Source: Pacificoceanicola sp049803835 (GTDB lineage Bacteria > Pseudomonadota > Alphaproteobacteria > Rhodobacterales > Rhodobacteraceae). From it: DNA of 64,000 nt. Made by a program: the position numbers and the translations under genes. Positions 8,538 through 15,246 of this stretch are shown here, one piece after another (within the stretch, counting starts at the first letter, position 1; every line of letters starts with the position of its first letter). The stretch lies in assembly GCF_049803835.1 (NCBI RefSeq), contig NZ_JBNAGK010000016.1, positions 62,001-126,000 on the forward strand, in the 5' to 3' direction. A model generated the notes under the pieces. That model was not told where the DNA came from, ran no database searches, and saw only the letters and a program-made list of their open reading frames with translations.

Positions 8538-9214
8538 GACACCCTCGTCACGTCCAGCCCGCAGTCGTCGAGCGGCAGGGTCACGGTCGGGCCGAAGCCG
8601 GGATCATCGCTCAGGAACGCGTGATACCGGGCGAAGTCCCGGGCAAAAAGCGGCACCAGCGGATCGTGCGCGAGCACCAGCGCCCCGGGGGCGAGGCGTC
8701 CCCGGGCGATCCGGGCAATCTCCGTATAGGCGTCCTTGCGCCCGTCCGGCTCGTCCACGTCGATGAACAGCAGGTCGATGGGCGGGCCATCGTGGCGCAG
8801 GTCCTCGCGGGCATCGCATGTGGCGAGCGTGACACCACCGGGCCGCAGATGCGCGAGGTTGCGGGTGGCAATCTGCGTGGCCCGCGCGTCGATGTCCGTA
8901 CCTCGCGCAGTGAAAGCCCCGGGCCGGGCGTCCCGTCCGGCAACCAGCCAGGCGAAAGCAAAGCCGACATAGCTGCCGGCGGCGTAGATGTGGCGCGGCA
9001 CAGCGCTGTAGCCGATGTGAAACAGCATCCGGCGCATCACCGGGCTGATGGTGGTCTGCGGCACCTCGAAGGTCGGCTCGATCCGGCGCTGCGCGGTCCG
9101 GTAGGCGCCGACATCGAAGGGCGGCCATCCGTCGGCCAGCCCTGCGTGGCTCAGCAGCGCGGCGGCGGTGTCGACGATGGCGGCGAGGGGGTCACTTTGC
9201 TGTTCGGCAGTCAT
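8534..9214 (-). CDS. Class I SAM-dependent methyltransferase
   Basis: A 226-residue protein. A glycine-bearing motif I is seen in AAGSYVGFAFAWL (about residues 80-92), the acidic end of strand 2 in GTDIDARATQIA, and a post-motif FIDVDEPDGRKDAY (about 155-168) resembling the metal/substrate region of small-molecule O-methyltransferases. It probably methylates an oxygen or nitrogen on a pathway intermediate; the acceptor is unknown. It overlaps the aminotransferase downstream and the flavin reductase upstream by 4 bases each, so it is expressed as part of the coupled operon. Confidence 0.78.
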   Translation of the reverse strand: MTAEQQSDPLAAIVDTAAALLSHAGLADGWPPFDVGAYRTAQRRIEPTFEVPQTTISPVMRRMLFHIGYSAVPRHIYAAGSYVGFAFAWLVAGRDARPGAFTARGTDIDARATQIATRNLAHLRPGGVTLATCDAREDLRHDGPPIDLLFIDVDEPDGRKDAYTEIARIARGRLAPGALVLAHDPLVPLFARDFARYHAFLSDDPGFGPTVTLPLDDCGLDVTRVS

Positions 9215-9795
9215 GCGGGTTCTCCCGGGGTCAGGACGGCCTGCGCCAGTTGCGCGGAGGCGGCGATGAGTGCCTGCACGGCCGCCTCCCCTGCGCCGGG
9301 GGCGGCGGGATCGGGGACGACCACGGGCGGCGCAACCTGCCGCGCACCGACGGCGGCGAGGATGGTGGCGAGTTGGCTAGCCCCTTCGCGGGCGGACAGG
9401 GGATCGGAGCCGACGAGCAGCGAAACCACGGGCTTGCCCTCGAAGGGCGAGCGCACGCCGTCCGCATAGGCAGGGCCGCACATCACCTCGACGAAGGCCT
9501 TGAACGTGCTGCCAACGCCGCCCCAATAGGCCGGGACCGAGAGGATCAGGCCCTTGGCTCGCGCCACCTGCGTGTGCGTGGCGCGGACCTGCGGCTCCGG
9601 ATGCTCCTGCGGCAGAAGCCCCTCGAACCCGGGCAGGGCGGCCTCGCGCAGATCGAGCGTGCCGATGCCCGGCACGACGCGTCCCAGGTAGCCTGTGGCG
9701 TGGCGCAGCAGTTCACGGCAGGCGGAGGGCTCACTGCGCCCCGGCGCCGGTTTCAGCGAAGCGCAGACCGCGAGGAGGGTGTGGGGGTCTGTCAT
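9211..9795 (-). CDS. NADPH-dependent FMN reductase family protein
   Basis: A 194-residue flavodoxin-like reductase. The phosphate-binding loop is CASLKPAPGRSEPSAC (about residues 11-26) and the flavin-contacting loop SVPAYWGGVGSTFKAFVEVM (about 85-104). It is clearly diverged from the second reductase at 6907-7482, so the two are not a recent duplication. It overlaps the epimerase-like gene upstream and the methyltransferase downstream by 4 bases. Within the operon it probably reduces a pathway intermediate or feeds reduced FMN. Confidence 0.85.
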   Translation of the reverse strand: MTDPHTLLAVCASLKPAPGRSEPSACRELLRHATGYLGRVVPGIGTLDLREAALPGFEGLLPQEHPEPQVRATHTQVARAKGLILSVPAYWGGVGSTFKAFVEVMCGPAYADGVRSPFEGKPVVSLLVGSDPLSAREGASQLATILAAVGARQVAPPVVVPDPAAPGAGEAAVQALIAASAQLAQAVLTPGEPA

Positions 9796-10784
9796 GACGA
9801 AGCTCCTTCTGCTTCGGCGGCGATCAGGTTTGTTTCGCGTGCGAAATCGCGGATCGCGGCGTCTAGATCGTATCGGGTCGGGCCGAGCACCTGCGCCATG
9901 CGGCTGACCTGCAAGGGCGGGCGGGTGATCGGGCGGCTGGGCGCGTGGCGCGGCTCCAGCGTGACATCGGCCCGGCCCGCGACGGACTCGATGGTGCGAA
10001 CCAGGTCACGCAGGGAGGTGGTGCGGGCGGTGCCGACGTTGATGATCTCCAGCCCCGGTGTTTCGAGCGCGGCGGCGGCAGCCAGCGCACGGCCCACGTC
10101 GCGGGCATAGATCATGTCGTCACAATCCTCCCAATCGCCTTGCAGGCGGATCGGCATCCCCTGCATCGCGCCGTAGAGAAGGTGTTCGACCAGTTGCGAG
10201 GAATGGCTGCCGTGGTCGAAGCGGTTGGGGCCGAAGACCCCGGCGGTGCGCAGGATGCGGATGGCGAGCGCGTCGCTTTGGCCGAGGTCCTGGAGCGCCG
10301 CTTCCATGGCGCGGATCACCGAGCCATAGGGGCCGATGGGACCGGCGGTGGGGGCGCTCTCGGGGATCGCCTTGATCCCTGCGTTTGGCGTGTCATAGAC
10401 GGCGAGGCTGCTGACCGCGACGAGACGGGGAATGCCGCGGGCGATCATCTCCGCCCCGACAGTGCGCACGCCTTGCACCGCGATGTGCCGCGCGGTGTCC
10501 GGGTCGGCGATGGCCTTGTGCCCGGTCAGACCGGCGGCGAAGATCACCGCATCGTGCGGCCCGGAATCGGCGAAGAAGTCCCGAACGGTCCGCGCATCGG
10601 TCACGTCCAGCGCGGCGAGCCTGCCGTCGAACTGCCCGTATCGGCGCACGAAGCTGGCGGCGGGGGCCTTGTCGGCGGCGGTGACCTGCCAGCCCGCCTC
10701 GACCAGTGCGCGGATGGCGAATGTGCCGATCTGGCCGGTGCCGAGCACCGCGCAGGCCGGGGCGTCAACCCGGGGCGCGGTCAT
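9792..10784 (-). CDS. NAD(P)-dependent epimerase/dehydratase-like protein, atypical active site
   Basis: A 330-residue extended-SDR protein. The N-terminal LGTGQIGTFAIRAL is a Rossmann glycine motif, LAALDVTDAR is the acidic cofactor segment, and VAVSSLAVYD contains the catalytic-type serine. The active-site tyrosine is present in GPYGSVIRAMEA, but the Lys expected four residues after it (Tyr-x-x-x-Lys) reads Ile, with Arg next. Loss of the lysine suggests a changed reaction or a binding role. RILRTAGVFGPN and the substrate-side GDWEDCDDMIYARDVGRAL are normal for the family. It overlaps both neighbours by 4 bases. Confidence 0.83.
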   Translation of the reverse strand: MTAPRVDAPACAVLGTGQIGTFAIRALVEAGWQVTAADKAPAASFVRRYGQFDGRLAALDVTDARTVRDFFADSGPHDAVIFAAGLTGHKAIADPDTARHIAVQGVRTVGAEMIARGIPRLVAVSSLAVYDTPNAGIKAIPESAPTAGPIGPYGSVIRAMEAALQDLGQSDALAIRILRTAGVFGPNRFDHGSHSSQLVEHLLYGAMQGMPIRLQGDWEDCDDMIYARDVGRALAAAAALETPGLEIINVGTARTTSLRDLVRTIESVAGRADVTLEPRHAPSRPITRPPLQVSRMAQVLGPTRYDLDAAIRDFARETNLIAAEAEGASS

Positions 10785-12652
10785 CGCTCCACCGCCCGGG
10801 CCGAGGCGACCTCCGATGCGCGGCCCCGCAAGGCGCCCGCGATGGAGGCCGGGGCCATGTCTTCGAGATCGACCTCCGGGATGGAGAGCGAGAGGCCGTA
10901 ATAGGTGTCCCGGATGCGCAGCCCGGAGAGATCGCGCCGCGCCAGCGCGGCGGCATCGACGGGCCAGACGTCCTCTTCCTTGCCGATTTGCTCCAGAATG
11001 CTCAGCGCGTCTTGCTCTCGCCCGAGCGCCAGGTCGCAGGCGGCCAGACCGGCGAGATGGGTTTCCAGCCCGAGACGGCTGCGCAGGGCACGCGCCTCGC
11101 CGATGCCGGTGGCAAAGACCGCGCGGGCGGCGTCAAGGTCGCCGCTCTGGTAGAGCGCGGTGGCCTGCGAGCGGGCCAGCGCCTCCGCGCCGATGGGGCG
11201 GTCGGTCTCCTGCATCAGGGCGCGGGCTTCCGCAAAGACCGGCGCGGCGAAGGCGGCATCTCCGGCGCGGGCCATGAGCGCGGCCCGCATGCAACGCTGT
11301 TGTGCCAGCCATTCGCGCTCGTTGGCGCTGCCCTTTGCCAGAGATTCATCGAAGGTGCGGTTCAGAAGGTCCAGCGCCAGCGGATGATTTCCCCCGATTT
11401 CCATGAGGTTGCTCATGTTGCCAAGGAGGTTGTAACGCAGGTAGACTCGGTCGCGGCTGCGGCCCTCGCGCACCAGGTCGGACGCCCGGCGGAGGTGGTC
11501 GAAGGCGACGGGGAAGGCATCCTTGATGGGCTGCCCGGCAAACCGCGCGGCCAGAACCGCGTTCATCGCCCGGCCATTGTGGACCCAGGCGCGTTCCATG
11601 GCGGGATCGCCGGGATCGTCCGGCCCGGCCTGTTCAAGTGCGGCTTCGGCGAGGTCGAAACAGCGGTTGCTCCGCGCGACGTTGTAGCGGCGCTTCGACC
11701 AGATCAGGCCGGACACATACCACATGTGGCAGCGCAGCGTCGGGGCGGTGTTCAACGTGACCGCGTGGGCGAGTGTGTCGATGGCGGCGTCGTTCAGGCC
11801 GAGATTGACCATCAGCAGCGCGGCAAGGCGGCAGGTGTCGACATCCGGCTTTGTCTGCTGCGCGACCCAATCCGCCGCCCCGTCATAGTTGAGATTGGCG
11901 AGCCGACCCGTCGCGCCTCCGATGCCGAAATCCGGGGTTTTCCGGGGTTTCGGCGCGGCAATCAGGGTCTGATCGGCGGCCTCGTCGTGTTGTACGGGGT
12001 CGAGCACCGCGCGAATGGCCGCGAGGATGCCGCGCCGGGCATGCTGCGGCAGGTCCAGCCGGGCGGCGAAGGACGACGCAGCGGTTGGCGCGGGCAGGCG
12101 GGCCTCCGTCCAGATCCAGATGGTCCGCGCCTCCGCCGGGTCGATGAGACAGGCGCGGGCGAGCATCTTCAGCGTGGGCCGGTCGATGCGTTCGGCGTTC
12201 AGGATCACGACATGGCTGATGTCGAGGCGGGACAGGGCGGCGTTCAGGCTGCGGGCGGCACGGTCGATCAGGGTGCTGCTCTCGGCGCTTTCGCGGCTGA
12301 TCCGGCGCAGCGCGGCGAGGGCATCACCGTTCTGTTGCGCGGCCTGTTCCAGCCCGCCGCTGGCGTCGAGCCGCGCCTCGACCTGACAGGCCTCCTCCAT
12401 GGCGGCAATCACGCTGCCAAGATCCGGCGTCACCGGAACCCCGGCAAGACGCCGTTGCACGGCGCGCAGCACCGGCAGGGCGGTGGCGAAGGTGGCAAGA
12501 TCGCCAGAAGGATTGACGACGGTGATCGGCTGTGCCGGGCTTTCGATCGCCCGGGCCGCGCTGTCTTCTGCATGCGCGCCGATGGGCAGGGTGATCCAGA
12601 TGCGTTTCGCCGGGTCACCGGCTGGCGGCAAGAGAAGCTGGGACCGTTTCAT
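10781..12652 (-). CDS. Large TPR-like helical protein with degenerate NTPase-like N-terminal half
   Basis: A 623-residue protein with no recognised enzyme family. The C-terminal two-thirds (about 240-600) is all helical with TPR-like patterns (for example ATALYQSGDLDAARAVFATG and LAACDLALGREQDALSILEQ). In the N-terminal third, the segment from SHVVILNAERIDRPTLKML to TIWIWTEARL (about 150-190) resembles the Walker-B/sensor region of AAA/STAND proteins, yet no P-loop is visible. I infer a scaffold or partner-binding protein, perhaps binding the small peptide encoded upstream. The start at 12652 has GGGGGA 6 bases upstream. It overlaps the epimerase-like gene by 4 bases, and 177 bases separate it from the peptide gene. 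Confidence 0.6.
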   Translation of the reverse strand: MKRSQLLLPPAGDPAKRIWITLPIGAHAEDSAARAIESPAQPITVVNPSGDLATFATALPVLRAVQRRLAGVPVTPDLGSVIAAMEEACQVEARLDASGGLEQAAQQNGDALAALRRISRESAESSTLIDRAARSLNAALSRLDISHVVILNAERIDRPTLKMLARACLIDPAEARTIWIWTEARLPAPTAASSFAARLDLPQHARRGILAAIRAVLDPVQHDEAADQTLIAAPKPRKTPDFGIGGATGRLANLNYDGAADWVAQQTKPDVDTCRLAALLMVNLGLNDAAIDTLAHAVTLNTAPTLRCHMWYVSGLIWSKRRYNVARSNRCFDLAEAALEQAGPDDPGDPAMERAWVHNGRAMNAVLAARFAGQPIKDAFPVAFDHLRRASDLVREGRSRDRVYLRYNLLGNMSNLMEIGGNHPLALDLLNRTFDESLAKGSANEREWLAQQRCMRAALMARAGDAAFAAPVFAEARALMQETDRPIGAEALARSQATALYQSGDLDAARAVFATGIGEARALRSRLGLETHLAGLAACDLALGREQDALSILEQIGKEEDVWPVDAAALARRDLSGLRIRDTYYGLSLSIPEVDLEDMAPASIAGALRGRASEVASARAVER

Positions 12653-12687
12653 GGAAATTCCCCCTGAAAATGAATGCATGAATTGAA

Positions 12688-12787
12688 TCAGGTGCACGCG
12701 CCCGCGCTATCGGGCCGTGCCGTCAATGCTTCGCTGTCGCTCCAACACGGGTTATCGTGCCGGCCCGGTTTGCATGCGTGCACCTGA
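12688..12787. repeat. 12-bp inverted repeat before the TPR-like gene
   Basis: TCAGGTGCACGC at 12688-12699 is exactly complementary to GCGTGCACCTGA at 12776-12787, with 76 bases between. It lies in the 177-base gap between the peptide gene and the TPR-like gene. It could form a long-range stem in the mRNA that sets the ratio of peptide to enzymes, or be a pair of protein sites. The function is inferred only. Confidence 0.5.
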
Positions 12788-12829
12788 AACGGCCACGGGC
12801 CATCAAGGACGGCCCGCGAACCGGCGGAG

Positions 12830-13057
12830 TCAGAGCTGCGGAGCAGCCCAGGCAATGGCCCCCATGGCGAGCACTTCCTCGCCCGCGAGCCGTCCGGCCT
12901 TGGCCGCGTTGACCATTTCCTCAAGCGCCGCGATCATTTCCTTGCTGACCTCGGACTGCGCCTCGACGACCTGCTTGTCGTCCAGCGGGTTGATCGCGCG
13001 CAGCTGCTTGGTGGAGATCACTGCAAATTGGGCTTTACGATTGATTGTGGGTCTCAT
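12830..13057 (-). CDS. 75-residue peptide, first gene of the coupled operon (possible modified-peptide precursor)
   Basis: The start at 13057 is well supported: GGAGG lies 5 bases upstream. The peptide has a basic N-terminus (MRPTINRKAQF), a middle that should form an amphipathic helix (about 29-54, EVSKEMIAALEEMVNAAK), and a hydrophobic C-terminal tail (AMGAIAWAAPQL, Trp70). It has no signal peptide, Cys or membrane segment. A short leader-like peptide heading an operon of tailoring-type enzymes is what ribosomal peptide pathways or peptide-tethered small-molecule pathways look like, but no lanthipeptide, YcaO, radical SAM or ATP-grasp enzyme is present here. It could instead be a regulatory or structural partner of the TPR-like protein. 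No family recognised. Confidence 0.6.
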   Translation of the reverse strand: MRPTINRKAQFAVISTKQLRAINPLDDKQVVEAQSEVSKEMIAALEEMVNAAKAGRLAGEEVLAMGAIAWAAPQL

Positions 13058-13139
13058 GTTTTCCTCCATGAAAATAAAGTGAAGACAACAACGAATTGAA
13101 TAATGTCGGCGCATGAAATGTGCGGGCCTGGCGTCGAAA

Positions 13140-13174
13140 AGTCAACCCTGTGTTGATCGGAATAAATTAACACA
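13140..13174 (-). promoter_or_regulatory. Operator-like palindrome and possible -35 box upstream of the peptide operon
   Basis: TGTGTTGAT (13149-13157) and ATTAACACA (13166-13174) form an inverted repeat with 9-bp arms, one mismatch and an 8-base spacer, in a locally AT-rich stretch about 92 bases upstream of the peptide start. On the minus strand TTGACT (13145-13140) directly follows it and could be a -35 box, although the -10 candidate 17 bases further on is weak. This is the sort of site a dimeric repressor or activator binds; no regulator gene is adjacent. Confidence 0.5.
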
Positions 13175-13281
13175 CGCAATAGTAAGCCACTTCCGAAACC
13201 CTCCGTGAAAAACGCGTTGCAACACCTGCCCGGGAGGCGGGCGGTGTGTAACGGGTCGGCGGTGGCCGGGCCGGAGGGCGG

Positions 13282-14190
13282 TCAGGCCAGACGGGCGTTC
13301 AGGAAGGCGATGGTGCGGTCCAGGATGGCGTCCGATGTCGCGCCATGAAAACAGTGGTCTGCCCCGGAAACGATGTCGAGTTCCGAGGGCGCGCCCGCAT
13401 CACAAAGCAGTTGGTGCAACTGGACCGCGTGGTCATGGGTGACGAGGCGGTCGGTGTCGCCGTGTTGGTGCAGGAAAGGCGGGGCCTTGGCGGTGACATG
13501 GGCGACGGGGGAGGCCTGCCGCAGGGTTTCGCGCGGGGCCTCGGAGCCGTCCCCGACGAGCAGGTCCTCGGGCCGGTGGGCGACGATGCCCTGCATGGGC
13601 GGGCGGGTGCCGTCGGTGCGGAAGCGGCTGAGGTCCGTCGCCCCGTACCAGTTGATCGCGGCCTGCACGGCAGAAGACGTGCCGGTCTCGCCGATCTCCC
13701 CCTCGTGCGCGGGATCGTCGCCGGTCAGCGCCACCATGGCGGCGAGGTGGCCCCCGGCGCTTTCCCCCATGACGGCGAAGCGGTCCGGGTCGAGGGCAAA
13801 GCGCCCGGCATGGTGGCGCAGGAAACGGACGGCGGCCTTGCAGTCGTGCAGTTGCGCGGGCCATTTCGCCTCGGACGACAGGCGGTAGGAGATCCGGGCC
13901 ATGGCATAGCCCGCATCGAGCAGGCGGTCTTCGATCCGCAGGGCGCGCAGCGCGGCGTTGTTGTACTTCGGCGTGCCGAGATACCACGCGCCGCCATGGA
14001 TGTAGATGACCAGGGGATGCGGGCCGGGGCCTTGGGGCACGCGCAGGTCAAGCATCATGGGCCGGTAGCCGATGGTCAACGCATAGGCCAGGGTCGGCCA
14101 GTAGCGGGAGCCATCCGCCAGCGGGAAATGCTCGGTCAACAGGGCCTGCGGCTCCTGCGCGAGGGCGTCCGTGTATCCGTCGTTCTCCAT
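13282..14190 (-). CDS. Alpha/beta hydrolase, HSL/BD-FAE-like esterase
   Basis: A 302-residue serine hydrolase. It shows the oxyanion motif HGGAWYLG (about residues 65-72), the nucleophile elbow GESAGGHLA (Ser at about 144), an acid in HQHGDTDRLV and a His in GADHCFHG near the C-terminus, so the catalytic triad is complete. Such enzymes remove acetyl, feruloyl or other acyl groups from sugars or small esters. It lies 3 bases downstream of the GH105-like gene on the same strand, which points to deacylation of oligosaccharides. No signal peptide, so it is probably cytoplasmic. Confidence 0.86.
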   Translation of the reverse strand: MENDGYTDALAQEPQALLTEHFPLADGSRYWPTLAYALTIGYRPMMLDLRVPQGPGPHPLVIYIHGGAWYLGTPKYNNAALRALRIEDRLLDAGYAMARISYRLSSEAKWPAQLHDCKAAVRFLRHHAGRFALDPDRFAVMGESAGGHLAAMVALTGDDPAHEGEIGETGTSSAVQAAINWYGATDLSRFRTDGTRPPMQGIVAHRPEDLLVGDGSEAPRETLRQASPVAHVTAKAPPFLHQHGDTDRLVTHDHAVQLHQLLCDAGAPSELDIVSGADHCFHGATSDAILDRTIAFLNARLA

Positions 14191-14193
14191 GGC

Positions 14194-15246
14194 TCAGCTC
14201 CGCTGCAATTCGGTGAGGAACAGGAGGCCAAGCGCCTGCCCGTACGGCGCCGCGACGTTCGGCAGCGCGTTGTAGAAGGCCAGCGTGTCGCCCATGGGCG
14301 TGCCGTCAGAGACATCGGCGAGGATGCCGTCCGGACCGATGCGGGCGAGGATGGCGTCCCGAGCCCGTTCCGCGACGATCCGGGCTTCTGGCGGCAAGAG
14401 GCCCTCGCGCAGACCGGCAAGCGCGGCATAGCCGAAGCCTGCGGTGGCGGAGGCCTCCACCGGACCGGAAGGATCGTCGAGCAGGGTGTGGACCATGCCA
14501 TCGGGGCGCTGGAGGCGGGCGACGGTGGCCATCTGGCTTTGCAGCACGGTTTGCAGGTAGCGGCGCAGGACCGGGTCCTGCGGCGGCGCGATGGTGAAGA
14601 GTTCGGGAATGGCGATGGAGACCCAGGCATTGCCCCGCGCCCATCGCGCCCGCGCGAAATGGTGCCGCCCCTCGAAGGTCCAGCCGTGGAAGAACAGCCC
14701 GGTCTCGGGATCGGCGAGGAAGCGGATGTGTACGAGGAACTGGTAATGCGCCTCGGCGACGAGGTCATCGCGACCTGACATGCGGCCGGTCTGGGCGAGG
14801 AAGAGGACGGCCATGACGAGGGTGTCGTCCCAGAGCTGGCCGGGGCGGCGGCCTTCCTTCACCACATGCTCGAAGCCGTCTTCCTCCGTGCGCGGCAGGT
14901 CGTTGACCAGCCAGTCCGCCCAGTCGAGGCAGAGCGCGCGCCAGTCCGCGCGTTCGAGACGTTCGGCAAGGCAGGCGAGGGCGAGCATGGGGGCGGTGGA
15001 ATTGACCTGCCGGGGCGGCAGACCCCGCGCGATCTGGCGGTCGTACCAGCGCCCGAGCCTGTCGAAGGTGGCTTGGTCGCCCCGGGCTTCGGCCTCGCGG
15101 AAGGCGCCGTAGAGGCCGACGCCGACTTCCCAGTCCCATTCGTCGAAAAGGATTTCATCGGTGTCTTGCGCGTCGGCTTCGCCGATGCCCTTGAGCCGGG
15201 CGAAACCGAGGGAGAGGCGGGCGATGGCGGTGTCTATCTCGGTCAT
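14194..15246 (-). CDS. GH88/GH105-like unsaturated glucuronyl/rhamnogalacturonyl hydrolase
   Basis: A 350-residue (alpha/alpha)6-barrel protein. Motifs include DEWDWEVGVGLYGAF near residue 35, QLWDDTLVMAVLFLA (about 150), and the family-typical RARWARGNAWVSIAIPELF (about 200-220). This resembles the YteR/YesR group, which hydrolyses the unsaturated uronic acid from the end of oligosaccharides released by polysaccharide lyases. The start at 15246 overlaps the upstream gene by 4 bases. No signal peptide, so it probably acts on imported oligosaccharides. The polymer of origin (pectin-, ulvan- or glycosaminoglycan-like) cannot be told from this. Confidence 0.82.
   Translation of the reverse strand: MTEIDTAIARLSLGFARLKGIGEADAQDTDEILFDEWDWEVGVGLYGAFREAEARGDQATFDRLGRWYDRQIARGLPPRQVNSTAPMLALACLAERLERADWRALCLDWADWLVNDLPRTEEDGFEHVVKEGRRPGQLWDDTLVMAVLFLAQTGRMSGRDDLVAEAHYQFLVHIRFLADPETGLFFHGWTFEGRHHFARARWARGNAWVSIAIPELFTIAPPQDPVLRRYLQTVLQSQMATVARLQRPDGMVHTLLDDPSGPVEASATAGFGYAALAGLREGLLPPEARIVAERARDAILARIGPDGILADVSDGTPMGDTLAFYNALPNVAAPYGQALGLLFLTELQRS

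Noticed and set aside
10706..12667. 653-codon plus-strand frame opposite the TPR-like gene
   Set aside because: The minus-strand gene has a good ribosome site, a start inside the operon logic and a 4-base overlap with the next gene; the plus frame has none of these and no domain.
12830..13114. Longer version of the small peptide (94 residues)
   Set aside because: The extra 19 residues would come from the leader; the internal ATG at 13057 has a perfectly spaced GGAGG.
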